Origin: Juglans regia
Taxonomy: Eukaryota > Streptophyta > Magnoliopsida > Fagales > Juglandaceae
Assembly (NCBI RefSeq): GCF_001411555.2
Contig: NC_049914.1
Location: 14,710,798 to 14,774,797, forward strand
Reading direction: 5' to 3'
DNA: 64,000 bases
Positions 10,343-21,931 of the stretch are shown in pieces; within the stretch, counting starts at the first letter, position 1, and each line of letters opens with the position of its first letter. The position numbers and the translations under genes are program-made. The notes below the pieces were generated by a model, which saw only the letters and a program-made list of their open reading frames with translations, made no database searches and was not told where the DNA came from.

Positions 10343-12949
10343 TGTAACACCCCACCTAAAGAGCCCATTAAGACTTAGCCATTAGCACCCATGATCTTAA
10401 TTAGCATAAGATTGTGATTTTTATTTTAAAGCTAATTTTTTTTAAAACCATGAGAATCAGACTTTGGGTTTAGTTAGAATTAGTTGGAAAATTTTAGAAT
10501 TTTATTTTTTTGATTAATTGCCAAGAAACCAATAGGAGATTGACACTTGGCATCTTTAGTGGGCTAAGCAAAAAGGCCAAGTATGAATGGATTTAGATGT
10601 AAGCCCATAGTGTTTTAACTAGGGCCCTCTCAATCTCTATAGATGTGATGGGCTAAGGATAGAGGCCACGAGACCTATATGGATTTAAGAAGCTTAGGCC
10701 TTTCTTGAAAGGCCTTAGAAATTGGGCCCAAGCATGAAGATGGCATTTAAGCCTTTGGGCCTAACTTGGTGATAGTAGAGACCATGGCCCAATGCTAGAT
10801 AGACATGCCATTTGGATCCAATCTTAATAGGCCTTTAAAGCCTTAGATGAGCCCTCAAATCTGGACATGAGGTCCACTATTGAAAGCACACCAACAGCCC
10901 ACATCCGAGGGACCTACACAAATGGCCCTAAAGGCCTCAACAAGACCCAAAAGCCTTGTCTTCTATTTTAACACCTCTAATTTAAGCTGACATACACCAT
11001 ATCATTGGTTTCCCTCAATCCCATTTAGTACCCCATGCCCCTAAGGATTTTTTTGGACTTAAATTAAGTTTGCAACTTGAGTTAAGAGCATTAATCAACT
11101 TACACATGATTAGTGATATCTAAACCATGTCTTGAGCTTAATTTTCTTTTTAATTATTTCTCACTTTTCTGATCTGAAATTTATTGATTTAGTATTGTTT
11201 TGCACGATTCTTAAACTAAATTTGAAGTTTAGTCTTGATCCAACATATATCAATAGATGCAAAGACATGTTAATGCCCAAATCACCACCAATCGGCACAC
11301 ATGTGCGCCTTCTTGTGCATTGCAACAAAGCAGCCCCTAGCCCATGCCATTTCCACCATTCTCTCAAGGGAAATTGCACCAATCACCCCTCGCCACACCA
11401 CTTATGGTTCAGTTTTAGAAATGGGCAAAATACCTCTAAGAAACCAAACCAAAACCCAAGCAGTTCCATTAGAAGCTTAGTTGAAGCAACTCAGTGGCAT
11501 TGTGTTTGTTTGAATTTTCTGCTCTTGGTTGAGCCATTCCCACACACCACCTCCCTTCTCCTCCAATCTTCAAGAACCCCTCAAGTCATCATGGGAAGTC
11601 TTGACCCTAGCCACACGAATCAGAGATGCCAAACTGATTGGCTTTTGCTCTAAACTGCACTTGGCAACCTCACTCCACCCTCTTCCTTGAGTTGCACCCA
11701 GTTGAGCAATTAGAAGCCAATCCTCCACCATCCACCCCCTGAAAAAGCATTCTAAGAGTGACCTCATGCCTTCAAAAATTAGCCATGGAGATAAAGCAAA
11801 AAGTGATGCAAGCAAGAGGTGAAAATCAGTCCAGATTTTTAGACTACAACTGATGGCTTCATGGCATGAGTTCATGCCTCATTTTCTTTTCTTTTCTTTT
11901 ATTTTCACACCATGGCAGCAATTGCACCCAGACAACACCTAGCAACTGAATTGAGGAAATCATGAGGGTTTAGACACTGTTCACCTCACCTGCACAAGTG
12001 ATGACACAAATTGGAATCCTCACCACCATACTCCATCAACCACTCCACCAAGCTCTCTTCCAGCCAAGGTCAATAGCCCTTCCCCTCTTGAACCTTATAA
12101 ATACCCAATTCACTCACTTATTTCCTCCACACCGCTCCTGCAAGCCTTCTTTTGAGTTCTTGAGAGCTTCTCCTCCCTTAGTAAGCTTTAGAGTGAAACC
12201 GAGTGAGTTGTGTGAGTGTTCTTGAGTGAAGTGTGTTTTGGAGCTCTAAGGGCCACGAATTCCTGTAAGTAATCTGGAGCTCTCTTTAGTTAAATGTTAG
12301 AATGACATGTTAGGGTTTAATTTATGGCGTGGGAATGAATTTTGATTAAGTTTAATTAAGGTGTAGCATGCTAATGTCAAACCAGGTCAAACTTGAGGAT
12401 TTGATGAAATAAATTATTTTTGGTTGAATTTCTAGCCATGACATGACACGATATATTTTTTATATGATTCATAAATATCTTAGAATGATTTTTGAAGGTT
12501 TAATTTCAAAGTTGGAAGCATGCCATAATAGACTTTAATTCTATCTTGTGTTGATCATCTAGCATGCATCAGTTTAGATTAGTTTAAGTTAAATCGTGAA
12601 GTTTTGATTAATTTACCTAAGCTTGAATAAGGTGCATTTAGAAAAATCTTGTGATTGGGATAAGAAGGAAAATGCATGATTTTTTTAAGTTTGGAATATC
12701 TCTTGGTATATAAAGCTAGAACTATCATGCATGCTTAATGGATGATTTAGTGGTAATTAAGGTCTTGAGTCATGTTTAGTGTTGGGATGAACTTGTATGA
12801 CCTGATGCCTAAGCTTTAATTTATTCCTAAGGTTATAATTACTATTGTCACTTGATGAATTAGAGTACACAAGCATCCATAGAGGCTAAATAGAATGAAA
12901 TCACACATAGGCCTTAAACTGATGCATGCCATGGGTTGAGTGTAATTGG
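10343..12949 (+). mobile_element. Family B LTR copy 2 (plus strand)
   Basis: It begins TGTAACACCCCACC at 10343 and aligns along its length with the copy at 13631-16122. Shared landmarks include CTTGTGATTGGGATAAGA (about 12650 and 15830) and TTGAGTGTAATTGG at the end (12936-12949). A TATA-like TATAAATACC lies near 12100, followed by a leader, consistent with a U3/R junction. The open frames at 11132-11653 and 11998-12225 are chance frames. The 3' terminus is uncertain because no CA end plus primer site is seen. Confidence 0.7.
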
Positions 12950-12988
12950 CATAGTCGCGTTCGTTTCCATGAGGAGGGAGATCCCTAG

Positions 12989-13545
12989 CTTGAGAGCGAG
13001 GAGATTCGACAATGGAGGAGAATGGAGGAGCGCGTCAATGCGTACTATGATTCCGAGGAAGACGAATATTATTACAACCAGTGTTGTGAATTTCGTACTG
13101 TACCGGCCGGTACGGTCGAAATTTTTCGTACCGACCGTCTAGCCGGTACAGGTACTATATCTATTTCGTACCAGCCAAAATATCGGCGGGTACTGGATGT
13201 AACGGCCTCAATTTCGGCCGGTATCGGCCGATATTTAAGCCATTTTTTTTGTTTTTTTCAACTACAAACTTATTTTTTAACCCTCAATTCAGACTAGACT
13301 ATTTATAATTTATATATATATATGTATTTATATATAATTTATTTATATATAGACTATTATTTTAGAATATAATTTATTTATATATCGACTATTCCGAATT
13401 GTTATCCAGAAACGGTACCTGTACCGAAATATTTCGTTCCAGCGCTTTGACCGGTATGGTATTCAAAACATTGATTACAACACCCAAGACGAGATGACAG
13501 AGGATGACACCGAAGGACCGCCTTCGAGCCCCGAGCCGTTGGTGA
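12989..13545 (+). pseudogene. Short acidic ORF of a retroelement, split by a hAT MITE
   Basis: A frame open from 12989 (first ATG 13022) encodes an acidic, tyrosine-rich peptide with NAYYDSEEDEYYYN. It is interrupted after 13078 by the MITE at 13079-13473 and resumes with DEMTEDDTEGPPSSPEP before a TAG at 13543-13545. Both halves are in phase if the MITE and one 8 bp target copy are ignored. It lies about 70 bp upstream of the polypurine tract at 13618. I do not recognise the family. The pol-downstream ORF at 53445-53747 has the same position and composition. It could be the tail of an internal region or a frame of no coding value. Confidence 0.45.
13079..13473. mobile_element. hAT-type MITE, 395 bp, with perfect 8 bp target duplication
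   Basis: The ends are CAGTGTTGTGAAT (left) and, on the other strand, CAATGTTTTGAAT: 13 bp inverted repeats with two differences. It is flanked by ATTACAAC at 13071-13078 and 13474-13481. Subterminal sequence is rich in GTACCGGCCGGTAC-like motifs on both sides and the centre is TA-rich. The ORF at 13022-13297 runs through it by chance. It has no coding capacity. Confidence 0.92.
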
Positions 13546-13617
13546 GTCACACTTAGCTTTTGTTTGATGCATGTCTTGTATTTACTAAGACCCTGATTGA
13601 TGAAATCTTTTTTTTTT

Positions 13618-13630
13618 GGGAGGGGAAGGA
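13618..13630 (+). other. Polypurine tract before a family B 3' LTR
   Basis: GGGAGGGGAAGGA lies immediately before TTTAACACCCCGCC, a one-base-changed TGTAACACCCC LTR start. That is the expected place of the plus-strand primer, so the copy at 13631 is a 3' LTR. Confidence 0.7.
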
Positions 13631-16122
13631 TTTAACACCCCGCCCAATTGCCCATTAGGATTAACCCTTAATCTTCCTTTGAATGAGCTTATAATACTAT
13701 ATTATATTTTTTGGCTTTATAATTTTTTTTAGCATAAGATTTTATTATTATTATTATTATTTGGGAGCTAGTTAGATTTGTTTTACCCATTAAACTACGA
13801 GTGGTTAAGCTTAAGCTTTAAGTATGAATGGTTTAGTAAGCAAGCCCATTAGTACTACACTTAAGGCCCTTAAACCCTTAGAAGAGTTTAAGTCTTTGTG
13901 GGATAGCCTTAGCATAAGGCCTTTGGGACCTAACTTGGTGTTCGCTTTGATCCATGACCTATTTATGATAAGGCAAGCCTTTCAAGCCCCATCTTTGTGG
14001 ATCTTGAGGCCTTTCATGACCTCTTAAGATCTGGAACCAAGGCCTCCCATCAACCCACTCCCAAAGCCTATAAACCATGCAACTCTCACTCATGACCTTT
14101 TTAAGCCAAACAAGGCCCAAAGTCTTGCCTTGCAATTTCACACTTCTATTTGAAGTTCACATACACCATACCAATGGTTTCCCTCTAGTCCAAGTAGTAT
14201 CCCAAGCCCCTTAGGACTCCCAATTGTCCATAATTAAGCTTCTAACTTGAGGTAAGGACATTAATCAAGTTACCCATGATTAGTGATTTTTAAACCATGT
14301 TTTGAGCTTAATTTTCTTCTTAATCTTTTTAGCCATTTTGATATGAAATTTACTTGTTTTATTATTTAGTTGCATTATTCTTAGATCATATTAGATCCCA
14401 AGATAAATATCCACACATGTCATTAAGGGTAATGACATGTCAAAACCCTTAGGCCACACTAATCGGCACACGTGTACTCTTGTGTACATTGGACTGAATA
14501 ACCCTTAGCCCAAGCTTTTTGTGCCTTTTCTGAATGTCATTATTGTCTTTTAGAAACTCAAAATACCCATTTCAATGTAGTGGTGGATGAAATTTGTTCT
14601 AAGAACCAAACCAAAAACCCAAAAAAAAACCAACTACACCTAAACACTAGTTGGATGGAAATTGAATGCCTTGCAATTTGGTTTTATTTTTTGCTCTCAA
14701 ATGACCCACACCTTCATGCCACCTCCATCACTATCCAATCCCCAAGAGAACTTCAGATTCATTATGGGAAATTGACCAAAATTTTTCCCACAAAAATTAC
14801 ACAAAATCGATGGCATCAAACCACCACCACCACTCAGCAACACCCTTCCACTCACCTCTTCCCTTCGACCTTTGAGAAGCCACTTCATCATCGCTTGGTA
14901 GCCAATCCCCCACCTTCCATGACCTATAAAAGCCTTCCATGAGTGACTCATAACCTCCATAAATCAGCCATGAAGAGAGGACAAGAGGGTGAGTTAGGAG
15001 ATGATCAAAATTGTCCATAATTTTAGCCTTGAACCCGATGGCTACTATGCTTGATGTCTTAAACTATTTTCAATTTTTTTCCTTCTAATGATGCACTATG
15101 GCAGCACTTGCACCCTCTCCTAGCATGGTAGCACCTGAAAGGAAGAAAATCATTTAATTTGCATCACTATTCACCTGCACAAGGTGATGCAACCAAGCTG
15201 GAATTCAAGTCTCATTCTCCACCGCCCACTTCAACCAATCACCATGGACCAAGGCCAACGTCCCCTTCCCCATAGCCCCTCCTATAAATACCTCACTCAT
15301 CCCCACATTTCCTTCACACCACCTCTCCAAGCCTCCTCTTGAGCATTGAGAGCCTTCTTCCTTTAAAAAGTCTAGAGTGAATCTGAAAGGTGTGTTCTTG
15401 GGAGTTCTTGATGTGTTTGTGTTGTGAGCTTTAGAGGGCCATGAAAATTGTAATTTTTCTTGCCCTAGGTCTTAGTTTTCATGTTATGTTTAGCTTTGAA
15501 GTGTTGAAGTGATTTTTGGTTGAGTTTAGAAAATGTTACCATGCTCAAATCAAAACCTAGTCCATTAAGGTTGGATTAAGTGTTTAAATTGTTTTAAGTG
15601 AGAATTTTAGCTATGGCATGTATTATCATATTTTGATATGATTTATTAATGTATTAGAATGATCATTGAAGATTTGATTTTAGGTTGAAGGCATGCCATG
15701 ATAAGTTTTAATTCTATCTTGTGTTGATCATCCAAGCATGCACGGTTTTGACTAATTTATACTTAACTTATGAAGTTTTGATTTATTTTACCTAGGCTTG
15801 AAATATGAGCATTTAGAAAATCTTGTGATTGGGATAAGAATGAAAATACATTATTTGGGTGAATTTTGAAGCATGCTTTTGTGATTTAGGCTAGAAGCAT
15901 CACGCTTAATTAATTAAAGATTAATGAAGATTAAGGTTTTTAGCCATGATTAAGTGTTGGCATGGACTCGTTCACCTAAGATTAAGCTTTTAACATTTCA
16001 TTTAGGAATATAGTAATTATTTTCTGTTAAAGAAATTGAATATACACGCATTCATGAGGGTCAATAGTTGAAAGTATACTTAGGCATCAACTACAATGCA
16101 TGCCACGGGTTGAGTGTAATTG
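13631..16122 (+). mobile_element. Family B LTR copy 3 (plus strand, 3' LTR)
   Basis: It aligns with copy 2 from its start to TTGAGTGTAATTGG (16109-16122) with many substitutions and small indels. Together copies 2 and 3 could be the two LTRs of one short-internal element (internal 12950-13630), but I see no primer site after copy 2, so they may be separate insertions. It has a TATA-like CCTATAAATACC near 15290. Frames at 13824-14027 and 14580-14942 are not genes. Confidence 0.7.
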
Positions 16123-16455
16123 GATTAGTTCCACTCTGATTTTTGGGATTCTAAGGGCATAGATTATTTTAGACCATAGAATATATAAGGTTTGTGAATT
16201 TTGGTGGAACTTGGAGTTCGTTTTCAAATAGTAAAAAATTAGGGCCTTTGTGGTAATTTTGGAAAGTTTAGGGTTATTTTTGTAAATATCCTTTTTTGAA
16301 ACCCTTTGATTACGAGCATCTTCTTTGAGTAGTTAAGTTCCTAAATTAGTACAAATTTGATTACAGCCGTTACCATTTTTTTTCAAACTTAGGTATTTTG
16401 TAAGTTAGTCTCTAACTTACACCTCGATAAGTTATTTACGATTTATTGACAAATG
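16123..16455 (+). other. LTR-derived sequence, no gene
   Basis: The segment ends with TTTTGTAAGTTAGTCTCTAA (about 16393), a module that recurs at 57413 and, more diverged, at 48990 and 51220, all inside LTRs. No ORF is present. Confidence 0.4.
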
Positions 16456-18251
16456 TGTAACCACCTTACCCTAGAGTGGGACGAGCTACTACCTTTAATC
16501 CTGCCTTTTTTTTTTCCTTTTTTGAATAACATACCAACAGTTTATCAAAAGGGGCCTGTATAACATACTAAAATTTAAAAAATGGACCTTCCCATTTTCC
16601 TTCATATTCCAAAGTTCAAAATAACCTGTTTTTTAGAAACATAGGACGGTCCTATTAATTACAAGTTAAAAACTACAACCATCTTTTGGGTAGAAACATA
16701 TATCCAGTTCACAAAGTACTTTGCCTCAAAATACATGCCCCAACAGTTTTTTAAACCAACCAAAATAATCCAAACATCAAATAAAGACCCAACCCCAGGC
16801 TAAGGCGCTAGGCGTCTGACTTCCCCCTTCCTAGCGATGTCTTGCCCCATTGTTTCATCTTTGATATTTCCTGGACGTTTAAAACATTAACACAAAGGTG
16901 AGTCTAATACTTAGTAAGTAATACACCAAGCAGTTAAAATAGCATGCCTCGACTATTCTTTTCTTTTGAAAGATCAAACAAGCTTAAAACATTTAAATAA
17001 ATATAAAACATTTACATCAGAATTCGAATTCAGTTTTCACTTTCCTTTGGACCGTACACACTATTACGCCATGTGTTAGGACTAGCGGTCTTTTGCACCT
17101 GCTCTCCGCCCGTGGCCATGGGTTAGGAAATCCCTCTGTTAGGATTGCGCCATTGGGTGCACCACCAATGGGACTGGCCCGGCATTGCAATCTGCCGCTT
17201 TCCTTTGATACCATAATCATTCAGTTGTTGGCCATTAAGTGTTTTCATACATAAAACTTTCATTCTTCTTTCTTTCCTTTATTTTCGTTCGTAGCATTTT
17301 CATCATCTTTGTTAGTCCAATACACATGCATTTTCTTTCATAAAAATGCATTTCATGTCATACTTTATATAAAGTAAAATACTAATTCTTAGGAAAATAT
17401 GCACAATAAATCTCATGATTTAAACACATGCTTTACATCATACGTATACACACATTTATAATTAGTAGGGTACTCAACATGGTCTACCAAGAAGGCTCAT
17501 ACATAGCATATACACTTCCTTCTTCTTTTTTAATCACAAAGATGCATTTGAATAAAGGAGCATTTAGTAGAAGAAAATATTGAGTAAGGAGCATGATCAT
17601 AGCTACTTACCTCTGAGCTCAACCCTTGGTTCCTTTCGCACTTCAATAAAACCTATTCAATGAAATGGAATGAGCATAGCAATGCCCACTTCACTCTAAG
17701 CTTTGCTAACCAAACCCTTAACTAGAGGCTCACTTTAATTCCAACTACAAAAGACAATCTCAACCCATTAACTTTCCACCACACATGGTACTAAGCCAAA
17801 ACATTAAAACTCTTCATTTCAAGCATTCTAAGGAAATTCATGAAAGTAACTAATAGCATGCTTGCTGTCCATTAAAGGCCATTAGGTCTTCTACATGAAA
17901 GATAGATGAAGATCATGGGTTAAGAATGTGCAAATTATAGGAATTTACTTGGAAATGGAAGGGAACATGGAATTATAAAAAATCTGGATTTTCACCAAAA
18001 ATGGCATTTTATAGCTTTTTAGTAATTTGTTGGAACCAAATTAAAAGAAGAACCAAAGCTCACAAGATGGCTTGTTTGTCCCTTGTTTTCAATAATTTCT
18101 CATACAAACAAATAACTTTGGTTGAGCAAGTAACATGTGACATTTTCACCATTTTTAGCATAATACATATAAAAGTCATTTTTACATGAAAACTTGTTAC
18201 ATATGCACATGTCATGAACTACATTTTCAAGTATAGCATGAAAATAATTTT
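16456..18251 (-). mobile_element. Minus-strand LTR fragment related to the 42084-46199 LTR
   Basis: The GC-richer core 17040-17220 is the reverse complement of a diverged version of 45500-45650: cryptic blocks around CCATGGCCACGGGC, ATTGCAATG and GTGTGTACGGTCCAAAGGAA match in order. The outer limits are not certain: TGTAACC occurs at 16456 and TTGTTACGA near 18251, without a matching 5 bp duplication. The ORF at 17017-17220 is only this conserved core read in one frame. Confidence 0.5.
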
Positions 18252-19164
18252 TGTTACGACCCCAAAAACTAGGATGGTGAATTATCCTAGTGGAACTCCT
18301 ATGTCCACTCTAGAGTGAGTAAAAATGGAGTGGTAACTCTTGTGTTGACGAAGAACAATTAACAGGTTTCGAATGAGTTATTTTTAAAGAACGTCGTAGA
18401 AGTCAAATGTTATGACACCTAAGGCTGGTGGGTGTACATGTTATGATGATGTTATATTATGTTACCAATACATTGAGAACGAGTTTGCAGACAACGTAGT
18501 TTCAACATAAGTTGTATTACGGTCACTAGCAGGTACTCACAGTTCAAATGGAGAACTGTGATGATACCATATGTTATGATGTTAGCGATATGACTAAATG
18601 TGACTTGCTATAAATGATGACGTTATGGTGAAATGTTTTATTTTTTTCAATCAAAGTGAGACACTGTTCTCTATAAGAAAATGTGTCTCAATTTTTTTGA
18701 AATTGTCGAGGAATTTGGATGGGCGACATATATTGATTTTTCTGTATCACACGCATTTCATATTTACCATTCATCATGCCTAATTTATGTTTGTGCATGT
18801 TGGTTGTCTAACTTACTGAGATTTCAAATAAATCTCACCCATTGTGGACCCGCTATCATTCCACTCGGAATGATAGAAGTTTTGTCAGGACCCGACGAGG
18901 AAGGACCAGATGGACCAATGGATCCGACTGATTGAAGATGAGCTTGATCTCGACAAAAGATTAGACTTCATTTTGATGTTTATAGCCCTAACCCTTCGTG
19001 TATTACAATGCATGAAGCAGTTGATTTAGCCAAGGAGGCATTATCAATAAGAATTGTACTAAGATTGTAGTATATTATGATTTGAACTTATGATGGTTAT
19101 GAATGACATTGGGATGCTTTAGTTTATTCTGGCATAAATTTTATTTAGTTATTCTTATTCCACC
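18252..19164 (+). mobile_element. Plus-strand LTR 3' portion, no gene
   Basis: It starts TGTTACGACCCC and matches 57791-57990 (AGGATRGKGAATATCC, GTGGAACTCC, GTCCACTCTAGAGT, TGTTGACGAAG). Near 18881-18935 a short frame encodes PDEEGPDGPMDPTD and stops. I read it as the end region of a Gypsy LTR joined to family B copy 4. Confidence 0.5.
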
Positions 19165-21459
19165 ACGGTTATTGCATACCTTAATCTTCACTTATCCATT
19201 CATTAAGCATGCATAATGTTTCTAGCTTTATTCATCAAGAGATGTTTCAAAACTTAATCAAATCATGCATTTTCATTCTTATCCCAATCACAAGTATTTT
19301 CTAAATACAAATTATTCAAGCCTAAGCAAATGAATCAAAACTCCATGATTTAAATCAAGCAAAAACCGAAACATGCTTGATGATCAACCCAAGATATGAA
19401 TTTAAAACCTATCATGACATGCTTTCAACCATAAATTTAAACCTTCAAAATTCATTCTAACACATTAGTGAATCATATAAAATCAAATCAAGACATTCCA
19501 TAGCTAAAAAAATCAACTTAAACAATTAAAGCATTCCATACTTCCCAATTCACCCGGTTTTGAACTTATCATGCTAAACCTTATTTAAACTCAATCAAAA
19601 TTCATTCCCATGGCATAAATTAAAGCCTAATATGCTGTGCTAATACTAACAAAGATTAGGGCAAGGTTACTTATAACAATTTATGGCCCTTAGAGCTCCC
19701 AACACAACTTCACTCAAGAATACTAAGAACTCTCAAGAACTTCATTCGGCTTCACTCTATTGCTCACTAATGGGGTGAAATGCTCTCAAGACTCAATAGA
19801 AGGCTTGGAGGAGAGGTGTGGAGAAATGAGGACGTGAGGGAGGTATTTGTAGGCTTCAAGAAGGGAGGGAGATGTTGGCTTTAGACGAAGATGAGGCTTT
19901 GGATTAGTGGAGGTGAGAGGTGGAGTGATGAGTGTAGTTTTCAACTTTGTATCATGCTTGGTCAACTAAATAGTGTCCTATATTTTCATTATTTTTTCAT
20001 GGTAAGGTGTAAGAGCATGTCTATAGGTGTAGGGGCCTGCATTGGTGCTGAAAAAAAAATATTAGAAAAGAAAAACACAAAAGAGGCCAACGGTTTTGAA
20101 TAAAAGTTATCCAAATTTTGATTTCACTCTTGTCCCTTCTCCTTGGTCCGAATTGAGGGCATTATTACCACCATTGAGTGATTTTTTCAGGTGGTCAAGG
20201 GACATGGGTGGTGGCATGGGGAATCACTGAACCAAGTGTGAAAAACTCAACTGAAACCCAAGGCCCCTCAGTTTGGTTTCAACTAGGCTTGTAATGGAAT
20301 TGGTTGGGTTTCTTGGATTGATATCTTGGAACCAATTCGTCCAATGCTAGAACTGAACTAGAAGGATTAAGTTAGGGTGTAAATGATGAAATTTTCCTTG
20401 AGAAAATAGTGCAAAAGGCGTGGGCTAGGGGCTGATTTGGTGCACACATGAGGGTGCACCTAGGTTCTGATTTGTGATGATTTGGGCGTTGACCTGACTT
20501 TGCTTCTTTTGACATGTGTTGGGCTAAGATTAAACTTCTAAGTTGGTCTAAGAACAATGCAAATCAGTAATAAAAATAAGAAATTTCAGATTATAAATGT
20601 AGGAAATAAATTAAAGAAAAATTAAGTTCAAAACATGGTTTAGAGCTTACTAATCATGCGTGTGATGACTAGTGCTTCTTAACTCAACTTCGAAGCTTAA
20701 CCATGGCTAGATAGGAACCTTAGAGGGGTGTGGCACAACTTGGCTTGAGCAAAACCAATGGTATGGTGTATTTGGGCTCCAATTAGAAGAATGAAATAAA
20801 AGACAAGGCTTTGGGCTTCAAGGGTTGGGCTTTTGATGGGCCAAATGTGCAAGCCTTGGTTGTGGGTTTTGGAGTGGGTTGCCTACTAGGTTGGGTCCAA
20901 ATCTTTTGGTCTCCCCAATTGGGCCAGAATATTGAATAATACTAACTTACGCCCATTGGCCTTATGCTTAGAAAGTTGGGCCTAATATCTTGGGTCTAAT
21001 AACTTAGGCCCATAGTCCTTTATCCACCAAGTGAGGCCTAAAATCTTATTTCGTCCAATGGCTTTATGACCTTTACATTGGACCTATTTTCTAGTGTCTT
21101 CCAATAAAGGCTTAAAACTTTATATCTCCCAACTTGGTCTAAAGTCTTTTTTAACATCTAATATGCCATGTGCCATTCCCTTACGGGCCTCTTGGCTTCT
21201 TATCCACAAAATTGATAAAATACTAAAAATTCTCCAAAATAATATTACTAAACCAATCAAGCTCCAAAAAGTTTATTTTCCTCAAAATCAATATTGCACT
21301 AAAATCTTCTAAAAATTCTACTAAACCAAAAGTATACGGCCCTTTTGCCAACTCAACTATCCAAAATTCTTCTTATTCTCAAATAGCCCAACTCCTAATT
21401 AACTAGTATTAAGGTTACTAAGGTCAAGCCCTAAGGAGCTTTTTAGGTGAGCTAACACA
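19165..21459 (-). mobile_element. Family B LTR copy 4 (minus strand)
   Basis: On the minus strand it starts TGTGTTAGCTCACCTAAAAA at 21459, a diverged match to the TGTAACACCCCACCTAAAGA start of copy 2, and runs to about 19165. It lacks the last part of the LTR. It supplies the uninterrupted sequence of the site where the solo LTR landed in copy 1. The frames at 19891-20103, 20372-20557 and 21094-21312 are not genes. Confidence 0.75.
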
Positions 21460-21699
21460 AGGGTTCGGGCTCTAGAAGTCCCAGACTTAAGGCAACCTCC
21501 CTTGCTTTTATAGAGTAACTACAGGCTTGTCCAAGGTATCTAGTCGCAAAATCCATTTTGTCTTTCAAACTAGGGTTTTCCTTTAGCTCAGAGGTGGTGA
21601 TGTACCAATTTCGACTTTAACTCCGAATCCAACTCTGATATTATACATATTTTATAAAAATATATGTATTTTTTATATATTAATCATACATATTTTTTA
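21460..21699. other. No gene; AT-rich, possible eroded DNA element
   Basis: CGACTTTAACTCCGAATCC (about 21618) resembles, on the other strand, the GGAGTCGGAGTTGGAG block near 23580. The two may be ends of one element later split by the MITE and LINE between them. Weak evidence. Confidence 0.3.
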
Positions 21700-21702
21700 T
21701 AA

Positions 21703-21921
21703 GGTCTCATTTGTTTTCACAACTCCTATCAATTCATCTCATTTCAATTATAATTTTTTCAAATTCTCACACAATATAAAATAAAACATCTTTTTCAAAT
21801 CTCAAAACAAAAATAATATTAAAAAAATATATTCTAACAATATTTTATTCAACTTTTAACTTTAATCTTAATTCATCTCATCTCATCGCATCTCATCTCA
21901 TATGTGAAAACAAACGAGGCC
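21703..21921. mobile_element. PIF/Harbinger (Tourist-like) MITE, 219 bp
   Basis: The terminal inverted repeats are GGTCTCATTTGTTTTCACA (21703) and, on the other strand, GGCCTCGTTTGTTTTCACA (from 21921). The flanks are TAA on both sides (21700-21702, 21922-21924), the 3 bp duplication typical of this superfamily. The interior is AT-rich and includes TCATCTCATCTCATCGCATC. A related copy is at 59931-60135 and a remnant at 46853-47007. Confidence 0.9.
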
Positions 21922-21931
21922 TAATTATAAC

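Noticed and set aside
11132..11653. 173-codon plus-strand ORF
   Set aside because: It lies within a family B LTR; the aligned copy at 14400-14950 does not keep the frame.
17017..17220. GC-rich ORF that looked conserved
   Set aside because: The conservation is with another LTR (45500-45650, inverted) at DNA level, with indels that do not keep a frame.
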